Origin: Pseudomonas lalucatii
Lineage (GTDB): Bacteria; Pseudomonadota; Gammaproteobacteria; Pseudomonadales; Pseudomonadaceae
Length of the DNA stretch: 64,000 nt
NCBI RefSeq assembly: GCF_018398425.1
Contig: NZ_JADPMV010000002.1
Span: 434,001 to 498,000 of the forward strand
Direction of reading: 5' to 3'
Position numbers and translations under genes: made by a program. Shown here in pieces: positions 20,768-29,753 of the stretch. The notes beneath the pieces are model-generated. The model worked only from the letters and a program-made list of their open reading frames with translations, searched no databases and had not been told where the DNA came from. The first letter of the stretch is position 1. Each line of letters opens with the position of its first letter.

Positions 20768-22171
20768 ATGACGCTCGATGCCTTGCGCCTGGAGGTGCCG
20801 GACATCCTCGACAACGCCACCGCCTCGTTAGCCGACCTCAACGAGCAGCTGGCGCAGGCCCGCCTGCAACCCCACGAGACGGGGCTGCAACTGGTACTCG
20901 GCCTGCTGTTCAGGCTCAACCGCAGTGCCATGACCTTACTCGAAAGGCAACGCGCGCTGCAAAGCTTCAGCGACCAGTTCCGCCACTTTGCCGGTATCTA
21001 CGGTGCCGACACCCAGCCGCCAGCACTCTTCGCGCACCTGTGCAGCGAGCTGGCCGGCGGCTTCAAGCGCCTGCTGCTCCAGATACTGCAAGGCCACCAG
21101 CCTTCCCGCCCGCACCTGGCCTGGTGCCTGTACATGGCCCAGCACTTCCATGCCCAGAGCCTGTTGCGCCACTACCAGCGCTACCATGAGCCGCCCCCCC
21201 ATCTGTGGCGCGATAGCCACCTGCTGTACTGGATAGGCGAACACCAGGAGTGCCTGGACGAACCGGTCGCGGTGACCTTCACCCCACAGCCGGCCAACAC
21301 CCTGCGCGGCCTCTATCAGCAGATGCTGTTACTGGCCCTGAGCAATCCCTTCCATCTTGCCGAAGGCGAGTGTTTCCGGCTCTTCGGCGCCCTGGCCCGC
21401 CTGGCTGGCTTGCCGCGCCTGCTGCCCTGGGACGAAGAGGATGCCGCCGGCCCGACAGTCGACCTCACCGAGTCACAGGCTTGCCTCGGCTACGACCAGG
21501 CGCCCGATGGTGACATCGCCTATCGGCGCCACTTCGAACTGGGCGCCCTGCTGGTCGCCCTGCATGAACCGGCCCCCCTGCAGAGCGCCGAGGAAAGACG
21601 GCTGCTGGAACAGGTTCAGCACCACTGGCTCGGCCGCCAGCAACGCCGTCATCCCCGCGCCGAACAGATCGTCCCGTGCAACCTGGTCGTCGGCCTGACG
21701 GCCATCCACGCCCAGCTCCTGGAACATCGTCCAGCACTCGCCCCGGTCCAGATGCTCGATGCCAGCCCCGGTGGCGCACGCCTGCTGTGCAACCCGGACC
21801 TCGCCGTGCAGCTGTCCGTCGGCCAACTGGCGCTGCTGCTGACCGGCAGCACTCCGACCCTGGGACTGGTGCGCTGGCGCCACATCAACGAGGAGGGCCT
21901 GCACCTGGGCTTGCGCTACCTCAAGGGCCTGCCGCGCCCGGCCTGGCTACGCCGTGCGCCAAGCGCACAAACCCACCCGGGCGTACTGCAGAGCACCCCG
22001 GCGCCAGGCAATGGCTGGCACCACGGCCTGTGGCTGCCCAGCGATCAGTTCGACGAAGGGGAGAACCTCTGGCTGCAGCTGCCCGGCGCGAACAACCAAA
22101 GGGGCCTGCTGCTGCCGGCCGCCAACCTCAGCACCCTGGCCGTCACGCGCCACCCGCTGCAGGTGGTGTGA
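20768..22171 (+). CDS. Uncharacterised protein with a PilZ-like C-terminal segment
   Basis: 467 residues from ATG 20768; the open frame extends antisense over the thioredoxin-like gene, so the later start is preferred. No signal or membrane segment. Most of the protein is helical and unrecognised. Residues about 320-400 (V-Q-M-L-D-A-S-P-G-G-A-R-L through G-L-V-R-W-R-H and L-H-L-G-L-R-Y-L) follow the pattern of a PilZ domain, with D-x-S-x-x-G conserved but no clear R-x-x-x-R before it. Binding of c-di-GMP is therefore uncertain. The position matches a conserved hypothetical gene of P. aeruginosa. Confidence 0.8.
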   Translation: MTLDALRLEVPDILDNATASLADLNEQLAQARLQPHETGLQLVLGLLFRLNRSAMTLLERQRALQSFSDQFRHFAGIYGADTQPPALFAHLCSELAGGFKRLLLQILQGHQPSRPHLAWCLYMAQHFHAQSLLRHYQRYHEPPPHLWRDSHLLYWIGEHQECLDEPVAVTFTPQPANTLRGLYQQMLLLALSNPFHLAEGECFRLFGALARLAGLPRLLPWDEEDAAGPTVDLTESQACLGYDQAPDGDIAYRRHFELGALLVALHEPAPLQSAEERRLLEQVQHHWLGRQQRRHPRAEQIVPCNLVVGLTAIHAQLLEHRPALAPVQMLDASPGGARLLCNPDLAVQLSVGQLALLLTGSTPTLGLVRWRHINEEGLHLGLRYLKGLPRPAWLRRAPSAQTHPGVLQSTPAPGNGWHHGLWLPSDQFDEGENLWLQLPGANNQRGLLLPAANLSTLAVTRHPLQVV

Positions 22172-22297
22172 GGCGCGAGAAACTGCGAGAGCGATCACGC
22201 CCTGCGGCGGCCAAGCGCACAGAATCGCCGCGCCACCCTGCCTATACTTCCGGGCCTCAGCTTGATTCACCCGCCATCAGCCTGGAAGACAGCGACC

Positions 22298-22702
22298 ATG
22301 ACCCAAGCCCACGACAAGTTGATCGGCCAGGTGCCGGCACGCATCGTCGAAGTTGCCCGCTTACAGGTCACCCCCTACGAAGGGCGTGTCGCCGAGTACA
22401 ATGTCGCCACCTGGCTGCAACTGCCAGGACTGGCCAACCTGCCCGTCTCCCTGCTGATCGGTTACCGCGATGGCGACAAACGCCGCGAAGTCGCTGTGGA
22501 CCACGGCAAGGTCAATGCACACGGCAAGATCCTGCTCTCCGGCATCGCCCGCCTGGCGGTCAGGCACAGGATAGACGACATGCAGGTGCGGCTGCGCTCG
22601 GCAGTGCCGGCACAAAGCCTGGTGGTCGAGGAACTGTTCGTCCAGGCGGTCGAGCTCGCGCGCAACGACCACGGCCAGGCGCTGGCGAGCAGCCAGGCCT
22701 AA
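22298..22702 (+). CDS. Conserved hypothetical protein
   Basis: 134 residues from ATG 22298 (GGAAGACAG upstream). Soluble, no signal peptide, mainly predicted beta strands (V-E-V-A-R-L-Q-V-T, Y-N-V-A-T-W-L-Q-L, M-Q-V-R-L-R-S-A). I recognise no domain. It ends 4 bp inside the 3' end of a small convergent gene on the minus strand. High-GC codon use like the backbone. Confidence 0.72.
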   Translation: MTQAHDKLIGQVPARIVEVARLQVTPYEGRVAEYNVATWLQLPGLANLPVSLLIGYRDGDKRREVAVDHGKVNAHGKILLSGIARLAVRHRIDDMQVRLRSAVPAQSLVVEELFVQAVELARNDHGQALASSQA

Positions 22703-22893
22703 GCGGACTCCAGCCCGCGCCCTCCGGCGCCCTCGAGCGCCTGCAGCGGTTCGGCCGGCGCGGCGCGCTCCTGCGATTGTCGCAGCGACTCCGGCCAGCG
22801 TGCGAAGCGCAACCCGGTAATCCGATTCAGGCGCTCCAGCGCCTCCTCAGGCGCGCGCCGGGAGAGATGGATCACCTTGCCTTTGGTCGTCAT
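22699..22893 (-). CDS. Small conserved hypothetical protein (64 aa)
   Basis: MTTKGKVIHLSRR then E-A-L-E-R-L-N-R-I-T-G-L-R-F-A-R-W-P-E-S-L, a basic N-terminus followed by an amphipathic helix. A GAGAGGAAAG site lies upstream. Its location just after the YihY gene matches a small annotated gene in P. aeruginosa as I recall it, which is the main reason to accept it. Function unknown; convergent 4-bp overlap with the previous gene. Confidence 0.6.
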   Translation of the reverse strand: MTTKGKVIHLSRRAPEEALERLNRITGLRFARWPESLRQSQERAAPAEPLQALEGAGGRGLESA

Positions 22894-23050
22894 TGCTCGT
22901 CTTTCCTCTCAGACAATCCCCGACCGCCTGGCAGCACGATCGCAGCATGGCGGTAACAATGCCAGAAGCATGCCACCCCACGACCCTATGGATTCGGGCG
23001 CTCTCGAGCGCGAATCACACCATCGCCACGCCGCAAACTGACGTTTTGCG

Positions 23051-24271
23051 TCACTCCCGTGGCGTATGCAGCCAATCCGCCAGGCTTTCGCCGAATAGCG
23101 TGGCCTGCTCCTCATGCAGCCGCTCCAGCGCACTGCGCAACGCCGGATACCAGGGCTCATCCAGTTGCGCCGGCAGTTGGCCGAGTCGCGGCAATGGCCA
23201 GGGGCTGTGACTCAGCAAGTGCTGCAGACTGTAGTGCGCCAGGTCACGACTCAACACCCAGCCCCCTGCGCCGGTCGGTGCGACCAGCTGCTGGCTCTCG
23301 AGAAACGCTAGCACCTCCTCCCACTCGTGTTCAGGCAGGGGCCAGCCCTGGCGCTGCAGATCGCGGTGGTAGACCTTCGCCCCGGACTGCTGGCACTCGT
23401 GGAATACCCGCAGAATCGCCAGCACCACCAGCAAGCGCGGCACGGCTCGCCGTCGCCATTGCTGGGTATTGCCCAGGTTGCACACCAACTCGGCGCCCAG
23501 CAGCACGAGTAACCAGGACAGGTAGATCCACAGGAGGAACAGCGGCACCGTGGCGAAGGCGCCATAGATCAGCTGATAGCCGGGAAACAGCCGCACATAC
23601 AGGCCGAACAGGGCCTTGGCCAGCTCGAACAGCACCGCGGTGAACAGCCCTCCCATCAGGGCATGGCGCAGCGGCACCCGGGCATTGGGCACCGAGGCAT
23701 AGAGCAGGGTGAAGGCCGCCACGCTGAAGACCAGGGGCATCAGGCTTAGCAGGGTCTGCGCGCCGAGCAGCGCATCGGGCCCGGAGATCAACGACAACGA
23801 GGCGATATAGGTGCTGATGGCAAAGCCGGCCCCTAGGAGGATGGGTCCCAGACTGAGGATCGCCCAATACAGCAGGAAGCTCGATACCCCGCGACGCGCC
23901 TGGCGCACCCGCCAGATGGTGTTGAAGGCCTTCTCTATGGTCACCAGCATCCAGAACGCGGTGACCGCCAGCACCACGACACCGACCCAGGTCAACTGCC
24001 GCGCCTGGGCAGTGAAGTCGCGCAGGTAGCCCTGCACGGTCTCGCCGGCCGAAGGTACGAAATTGCGGAAGATGAAGCTCTGGATCTGCTCGCCCGTCCC
24101 CTGGAAGGCCGGTATGGCGGAGAGCATGGAGAAGGTGACGGTCATCATCGGCACCACGGCGAACAGCGTGGTGTAGGTCAGGGCCGCGGCGTTGTTGGCG
24201 CCGCGATCGGCGAAAAAACGCTGCAGGAGGAAGCGCCAGAACTCCAGCCAATCGGTGAAACGCTGCCCCAT
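23051..24271 (-). CDS. YihY/virulence factor BrkB-family inner-membrane protein
   Basis: 406 residues, of which about 40-285 carry six hydrophobic helices with the family blocks [14 protein letters not shown] and Y-x-x-x-P-N. The C-terminal ~120 residues are soluble and include L-E-S-Q-Q-L-V and W-V-L-S-R-D-L, resembling a winged-helix. Older annotation calls this family ribonuclease BN; that assignment was withdrawn for E. coli YihY, so no RNase activity is claimed. Divergent from the arsC-like gene. Confidence 0.92.
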   Translation of the reverse strand: MGQRFTDWLEFWRFLLQRFFADRGANNAAALTYTTLFAVVPMMTVTFSMLSAIPAFQGTGEQIQSFIFRNFVPSAGETVQGYLRDFTAQARQLTWVGVVVLAVTAFWMLVTIEKAFNTIWRVRQARRGVSSFLLYWAILSLGPILLGAGFAISTYIASLSLISGPDALLGAQTLLSLMPLVFSVAAFTLLYASVPNARVPLRHALMGGLFTAVLFELAKALFGLYVRLFPGYQLIYGAFATVPLFLLWIYLSWLLVLLGAELVCNLGNTQQWRRRAVPRLLVVLAILRVFHECQQSGAKVYHRDLQRQGWPLPEHEWEEVLAFLESQQLVAPTGAGGWVLSRDLAHYSLQHLLSHSPWPLPRLGQLPAQLDEPWYPALRSALERLHEEQATLFGESLADWLHTPRE

Positions 24272-24378
24272 GCCCTCTCCTTAGCTAAGCTGACCCGCCC
24301 AGCCCAGTGTCGTACTGTTCTGACTCGCGCCCCTACGCGGTTAGAATAGCCGCCACTCGACTCGAGATGCGAACTCCT

Positions 24379-25737
<1,359 letters not shown>

Positions 25738-25805
25738 CCAGTGCGATCGCCCGCCACCCCGACCGGGCCTGCAACACCGCCGGCGCCTCGGCGCCCGCGC
25801 GGCCA

Positions 25806-26510
25806 TCACCAGCCCAGGGTTTCCTTCAGGAAGGGAATAGTCAGCTTGCGCTGGGCCTGCAGCGAGGCCTGATCGAGGCGCTCGAGCAGCTCGAACAGCG
25901 CACTCATGCTGCGCTCGCCACGGGTGAGGATGAAGCGGCCGACCTCGTCGCTCAGGTTCAGACCGCGACGCGAGGCACGCAGCTGCAGGGCGCGCAGCTT
26001 GTCCTCGTCGGACAGTTCATGCAGCTGGAAGACCAGGGCCAGGGTCAACCGCGACTGCAGGTCGGGGAGCGCGACCGGCAGCTCCCGCGGCGACCGGGCG
26101 GCGGCCAGCAGCAGGCGCCGGCCGCTGTCGCGCAGGCGGTTGAACAGGTGGAACAGGGCCTCCTCCCAGTCGCTGCGGCCGGCCACGGCATCCAGCTGGT
26201 CGAGGCACACCAGCTCGCACTGTTCGAGGTTGTCCAGCAGATCCGGGCCGTAGGCCACGACTTCCGCCAGCGGCAGGTAGACCGCCGGCTCACCGCGCTG
26301 CTCGAAACGCAGGCAGGCCGCCTGCAACAAGTGACTGCAGCCCACGCCGGCACCGCCCCACAGGTAGATCAGGCTCTCCGTCCAGCCTGCCTCGGCCTCG
26401 CACAGGCGCTCGACATAGCCCAGCGCGGCGGCGTTGGCCCCCGGATAGTAGTTGGCGAAGGTGGCGTCATCGCGAAGACGAACGCCTAATGGCAATTGAA
26501 TGGGCGTCAT
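25806..26510 (-). CDS. hda: DnaA regulatory inactivator Hda
   Basis: AAA+ DnaA paralogue of 234 residues. With the sliding clamp it stimulates ATP hydrolysis by DnaA and prevents re-initiation. The N-terminal clamp-binding peptide is M-T-P-I-Q-L-P-L-G-V. The Walker A region reads G-G-A-G-V-G-C-S-H-L-L-Q-A, with the Lys missing as in other pseudomonad/enterobacterial Hda. Sensor/Arg-finger region L-Q-S-R-L-T is present. The gene ancestrally followed perM with an ATGA overlap; a mobile element now separates them, beginning 56 bp before its start codon. Confidence 0.93.
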   Translation of the reverse strand: MTPIQLPLGVRLRDDATFANYYPGANAAALGYVERLCEAEAGWTESLIYLWGGAGVGCSHLLQAACLRFEQRGEPAVYLPLAEVVAYGPDLLDNLEQCELVCLDQLDAVAGRSDWEEALFHLFNRLRDSGRRLLLAAARSPRELPVALPDLQSRLTLALVFQLHELSDEDKLRALQLRASRRGLNLSDEVGRFILTRGERSMSALFELLERLDQASLQAQRKLTIPFLKETLGW

Positions 26511-26549
26511 GCAGGACTCGGCGGTTCGTCGGAGCCGCTGGCGGACTCT

Positions 26550-26573
26550 CCGTAAAGAGCGGAAAGTTTATAG
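26550..26573. repeat. attL: left attachment site of the element
   Basis: CCGTA, 11 bp, then GTTTATAG. The same arrangement with identical spacing occurs at 33358-33381. On the minus strand the host side of this site still codes the lost PerM tail: from TAT-AAA-CTT it runs 20 codons (K-L-S-A-L-Y-G-E-S ...) to a TGA that overlaps the ATG of hda at 26510. Confidence 0.85.
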
Positions 26574-26677
26574 CCTTCTGCGCCCTAAGTCATTGATGGA
26601 TAACGCATGTCTTTGCTGGGCCTTCCTAGCCCTTGCCTGCCCGCCCTTGGGCTTTGAGGGCCATTGCCGGCCTGTGT

Positions 26678-26697
26678 TTTCGACACTTTTTCGACAC
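26678..26697 (+). repeat. Left integrase arm-type repeat pair
   Basis: Two copies of TTCGACAC spaced 11 bp apart (TTTCGACACTT + TTTCGACAC). The same 20-bp unit with one mismatch lies at 33282-33301, near the right end in the same orientation. One helical turn between copies suits two bound integrase N-terminal domains. Confidence 0.65.
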
Positions 26698-26706
26698 GCG
26701 TGCTAG

Positions 26707-26937
26707 ACAGCCGTAGCCCCTATCAGTAGCGTCTAGCCATCACGGTGTCGTATCCGTTTCACACCCGATCTTGTCTCAAGCCGTTTTCTGTCCTGCCTGT
26801 GTCCTGTTTACCGTTTGGACAGGTATGCACTTCAATAGCTTAGTGCATGGCAGGGAACGCTATCGGACACCTGGAAGGTTGTTATACGACAGCAGTATCA
26901 CCTAATTAATAGCTAGGCAAGTTCACAAAGGTTCGCA
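26707..26937 (+). other. Non-coding left end of element
   Basis: Together with 26574-26677 this region has no gene. It holds an inverted repeat A-T-G-C-A-C-T / A-G-T-G-C-A-T (26825-26831 and 26842-26848, 10-nt loop). From about 26870 the composition turns AT-rich ahead of the nuclease gene, which has AAAGG 7 nt before its ATG. The region also separates hda from perM, so any new hda promoter should lie in 26511-26700; I see no convincing one. Confidence 0.45.
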
Positions 26938-27636
26938 ATGAAAGCCTGGAAGAAATACCAAGAGGACGCAGCGGAATACTTCCGCACTTTAGGTCTAAAT
27001 GCATCCACAGACGTACCGGTAAAAGGTGTGAGAACCAGTCATGACGTGGACGTACTAGTAACATCACATTATGTAGGGTTCGACGTCACTTGGGTTGTAG
27101 AGTGTAAGTACTGGAAAACACCGGTAAACAAGCTGCACGTGCTCGCACTAAGAGAAATAGTTTCTGATGTAGGTGCTGACAGGGGAATCCTACTATCAGA
27201 GTCAGGCTTTCAAAGTGGCGCAATTGAAGCTGCAAATCTAACGAACATTCAAGTAACCTCACTTTCTGAAATCAACCAAAGTGCAGCTCCTAGCATTTAC
27301 GCAATGCGCCTTAGAGACCTATTCGACCGAACCGGCATCTGCAAGGAACGATATTGGGATATACCCAAAAGGGAGCGCATTGAATATGGCCTCAGGGCCG
27401 ATGTGGGTGAAATAGATTACTCCGGAGCGAGAGCAATTGATATGTGCATCGATCTGCTAACAAAAGCATTCAGAGGAATTTATCCATTTCAAAGTAATGA
27501 CATAGAAGTATTTCTGAAATTTGGAAAAGACAAATACTTTGAATCACCAGCTGAAGTCGTAGATCTAGTTCATCAAAAAATTTCAGAACTGGAAGCTAAG
27601 CTAGACACCTACGAATCCACAAGAAAGCATGCCTAA
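26938..27636 (+). CDS. Mrr-like restriction endonuclease-domain protein
   Basis: 232 residues. Residues about 8-105 form a PD-(D/E)xK nuclease fold of the Mrr_cat type: H-D-V-D-V-L-V gives the Asp, then V-V-E-C-K-Y-W gives the E-x-K, followed by the conserved G-A-D-R-G-I-L-L-S-E-S-G-F-Q-S-G-A-I-E-A-A. The remaining 120 residues are unrecognised and end in a helix. There is no methyltransferase nearby, which fits a modification-dependent (type IV) enzyme or an abortive nuclease; this is inference. Base composition and codon use are AT-rich, unlike the backbone, indicating recent transfer. Confidence 0.82.
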   Translation: MKAWKKYQEDAAEYFRTLGLNASTDVPVKGVRTSHDVDVLVTSHYVGFDVTWVVECKYWKTPVNKLHVLALREIVSDVGADRGILLSESGFQSGAIEAANLTNIQVTSLSEINQSAAPSIYAMRLRDLFDRTGICKERYWDIPKRERIEYGLRADVGEIDYSGARAIDMCIDLLTKAFRGIYPFQSNDIEVFLKFGKDKYFESPAEVVDLVHQKISELEAKLDTYESTRKHA

Positions 27637-27715
27637 CTCTCGTGAATAGAGATGGTGAGCCTTATCAGTTATTGGCAAGAACAAAAGCGTGACCAACTTA
27701 AATAATGGAGTGAAC

Positions 27716-27892
27716 ATGTCAAAATATCTGGTTGAACTTATTGGTAGCAGGCAGTCTGGCACAATGAGCAAAAGCTATACCGTTGACGCCGAAAGTGAAT
27801 CCAATGCTGAAAAATCCGCAATGGCAAAGCTGCGTTCGGATATTTTCTTTACGCAATACTCTTGGTCTGTAAAGCGAATCCAAAAGCGATAA
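27716..27892 (+). CDS. Small hypothetical protein in element cargo (58 aa)
   Basis: Begins MSKYLVELIGSRQSG, with GGAG 7 nt before the ATG at 27716; an in-frame GTG 27 nt upstream lacks such a site. Predicted beta-alpha-beta with S-Y-T-V-D-A-E-S-E-S-N-A-E-K-S-A-M-A-K-L, a pattern seen in small proteins that modify or sense phage components, but I recognise no family. It is followed 41 bp later by an attC-like repeat, so it looks like a gene-cassette ORF. AT-rich. Confidence 0.65.
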   Translation: MSKYLVELIGSRQSGTMSKSYTVDAESESNAEKSAMAKLRSDIFFTQYSWSVKRIQKR

Positions 27893-27933
27893 CAGCACTC
27901 TAAAAGAGCGCAATAGTTCAACTTGATTAGAGT

Positions 27934-28009
27934 ACCTAACAAACTGGTAAATCGTTCGCTTTGCTCACTGGGACGGGCCAAAGCCCGCCCCCTTAATCAA
28001 ACGTTGCCT
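27934..28009 (+). repeat. attC-like recombination site 1
   Basis: 76 bp beginning A-C-C-T-A-A-C and ending C-A-A-A-C-G-T-T-G-C-C-T, with an internal hairpin GGGACGGGC / GCCCGCCCC and loop CAAA (27970-27991, 8 of 9 pairs). Shares GCTCACTGG, AAAGCCCGC and CAAAC with the repeat at 28653-28737. The layout (outer TAAC/GTT core boxes, imperfect inner arms, short loop) is that of integron attC sites. The right core is G-T-T-G-C-C-T rather than GTTRRRY. Confidence 0.6.
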
Positions 28010-28030
28010 AGTTCGACCTAAGGTATCTAT

Positions 28031-28654
28031 ATGCCCACTATCCGACTTGAAGAGCGAAGCGATGATGGCACGATTCTGGATACCTTAAGCGGCGAGGTCT
28101 CCGACTCCGACTGGAAAATACTTACCAAATTCTTATCTCACCTTGACCGCGCTACGGAATGCAGCCTTATTCGCCGAGGAATCCCTAAAATATCCGGCAT
28201 AAAATGGGAAGCAGGTGAAATGAAATTTAACGCCGAAAGCTATTCCAACGCCGAACTGTACGAACTATTACATGTGCTACGACCATTGATCCTCCATAAC
28301 GAGCCCGCTTCTTTCGGAGCCGTTCGCGCCACCCTGGGTAGATGCTTTAAAAATAAACGCTTCTCAAACCACCTGAAAGAACTGCAACATATATTCGACC
28401 ATGGACAATTAGCAGCCTTCATGCAGGTATCCATCGGAGAACAGCCACTATTTGATAGTTCTTTACTTCGTATATGGCTGAACGGCACTCAGTACCATAC
28501 TGAAGAAGAAAAAGCCGCTGCATGGAGCGAAATAGAAGCTGACCTTACGACCGAAAACGCACGAGCAATTGTCATCAACCAGTTAAAAGACAAAGTATTT
28601 GCACTACTGCTTTTAGGACACATAGCAAGAACCATCACAAACGAAAGTGTGTGA
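28031..28654 (+). CDS. Hypothetical protein encoded between two attC-like repeats
   Basis: 207 residues, soluble, no recognised domain. The N-terminal stretch (M-P-T-I-R-L-E-E-R-S-D-D-G-T-I-L) looks like a beta hairpin; the rest is helical, with R-C-F-K-N-K-R-F-S-N-H-L-K-E-L in the middle. Starts 22 bp after the right core of repeat 1, and its stop lies at the left edge of repeat 2. This is the tight one-ORF packing of an integron gene cassette. AT-rich relative to the backbone. Confidence 0.7.
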   Translation: MPTIRLEERSDDGTILDTLSGEVSDSDWKILTKFLSHLDRATECSLIRRGIPKISGIKWEAGEMKFNAESYSNAELYELLHVLRPLILHNEPASFGAVRATLGRCFKNKRFSNHLKELQHIFDHGQLAAFMQVSIGEQPLFDSSLLRIWLNGTQYHTEEEKAAAWSEIEADLTTENARAIVINQLKDKVFALLLLGHIARTITNESV

Positions 28655-28737
28655 GCAACCGTAGCAGCTGGCACTCAAATCGCTCGTCACGCTCACTGGA
28701 ACGCGCTAAAGCCCGCTCCTTTACCAAACCGTTAGAA
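28653..28737 (+). repeat. attC-like recombination site 2
   Basis: Ends C-C-A-A-A-C-C-G-T-T-A-G-A-A. The internal hairpin is GGAACGCGC / GCCCGCTCC with loop TAAA (28698-28719, 7 of 9 pairs). Compared with repeat 1, the third stem pair is A-T instead of G-C, a compensatory change that suggests the fold is selected. The left outer core is degenerate (G-A-G-C-A-A-C). Confidence 0.58.
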
Positions 28738-28747
28738 TAGCTACCAC

Positions 28748-29308
28748 CTAGTCTCTATAATTCAAGCCAATACTTGCTCTACAGTTTCTGCGCTCGATGC
28801 TGCCTTCTTTGTGCGGCCAGCAGGCACGGTCCTTCATGCTCGGCGTTTGCTTGATGACGGTGACCTTCATTTTTGCAGCTGGCTTTGGCTGTTCAACTGG
28901 GCTAGGTGGCTCGGTGAAGCTAACTACGTTGTTAGCGCCGCGCGGGATGTAGTTGTTATCGTTGAATACGGTTTGCTTGGGTGGGGCGTTCGCCACTTCG
29001 GCTTGGCCGGGAGCTGGGCTGGCTTGAGCTTGCTGGTCGCGCCTTGCCTGTTCTTCGACAATTCTGTCCCAGTCCTTGCTTGCTACTGGTTCTGGCCGAG
29101 TAATCTCGGCGACCGGGGCTGGCCTGGAATGGGTGTTCTTGTTGGCCAGGTTCTGCACTGTGCCTTTCAGGAAAGCCGAGCCTGCTGCGTGGAGCATGGC
29201 CAGCGTGACGCATGTGCCGATGATTCCTGGGATGAACCATGCCACGGCATTACGTCTGCGGGGATTTGTTCGTATGTAGTCGGGGGCGTCGTTCCAATCA
29301 GCCTTCAC
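28748..29308 (-). CDS. Single-pass membrane protein of unknown function, element-encoded
   Basis: 186 residues from a GTG at 29308, justified by GGGAGAGGGAA immediately upstream. One transmembrane helix at about 24-46 (W-F-I-P-G-I-I-G-T-C-V-T-L-A-M-L). Next is a Pro/Ala/Gln-rich extended region (50-145), then a compact C-terminal end with three Cys/Trp-type residues (D-R-A-C-W-P-H-K-E-G-S-I-E-R-R-N-C-R). It follows the repressor gene on the same strand, 57 bp apart, and so is probably expressed in the prophage state. A superinfection-exclusion or defence role is conceivable but unsupported. Confidence 0.75.
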   Translation of the reverse strand: MKADWNDAPDYIRTNPRRRNAVAWFIPGIIGTCVTLAMLHAAGSAFLKGTVQNLANKNTHSRPAPVAEITRPEPVASKDWDRIVEEQARRDQQAQASPAPGQAEVANAPPKQTVFNDNNYIPRGANNVVSFTEPPSPVEQPKPAAKMKVTVIKQTPSMKDRACWPHKEGSIERRNCRASIGLNYRD

Positions 29309-29365
29309 TTTCCCTCTCCCTTGTCCCTCGGGCGTACCAGCGCCTAGTCACTTCCGTTGTGATTG

Positions 29366-29638
29366 CTATCCCGCGTGTTGACTGGTCAAGTTTCGGTTGG
29401 CTTCGTCGTATTCGGGGCTGGTCTGGCCTTTATCCGGCATAACCTCACCAGTCATCAGCCACCAGCGATAGCCCGGGTACAGCGTCCCGAGCTGCTCAAT
29501 TTCTTCCGCACTAATCCTCGCCTTGCCTCGCTTAATACTTTGCCACCTCACGTATTCCTTGCTGTTTACCTCAGCAAGGTCTTTGAGGCTCGTCGTCTCA
29601 AGCAATTCAAGGGCTCTATCAAGCATTCGGGTGCTCAT
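29366..29638 (-). CDS. Phage-type helix-turn-helix repressor
   Basis: 90 residues from ATG 29638; an in-frame TTG 12 nt upstream is an alternative. Pattern L-K-D-L-A-E-V-N-S-K-E-Y-V-R-W-Q-S-I-K-R-G-K-A-R-I-S-A-E-E-I-E-Q-L (split here: L-K-D-L-A-E then R-W-Q-S-I-K-R-G) is a lambda-repressor-like HTH, and Y-P-G-Y-R-W-W-L-M-T-G-E is a phrase I associate with phage XRE regulators. Divergent from the excisionase-like gene, with three identical-type palindromes in between. Probably holds the element in the integrated state. Confidence 0.8.
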   Translation of the reverse strand: MSTRMLDRALELLETTSLKDLAEVNSKEYVRWQSIKRGKARISAEEIEQLGTLYPGYRWWLMTGEVMPDKGQTSPEYDEANRNLTSQHAG

Positions 29639-29653
29639 TGTCAAAGACAATCG

Positions 29654-29713
29654 TATGGACTATTGCCATATCTGCAGAGTTTATGGATGATTTCCATATG
29701 GACATATTCCATA
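29654..29713. promoter_or_regulatory. Three-site operator between repressor and early genes
   Basis: Three 17-bp palindromes of the form TATGG-N7-CCATA at 29654-29670, 29682-29698 and 29697-29713. The spacers differ (ACTATTG, ATGATTT, ACATATT) while both arms are identical in all three. Sites 2 and 3 overlap by 2 bp, so their centres are 15 bp apart; site 1 is 28 bp from site 2. This is the expected switch region for the divergent repressor at 29366-29638 and the early operon beginning at 29754. Confidence 0.85.
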
Positions 29714-29753
29714 TTACTAGCCCAACAAAGACCAACATAGTGCAGGAAAGCCC

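Noticed and set aside
27637-27715. A third attC site after the nuclease gene (GCCTAAC at its stop)
   Set aside because: No matching GTTRRRY box or hairpin follows within cassette distance.
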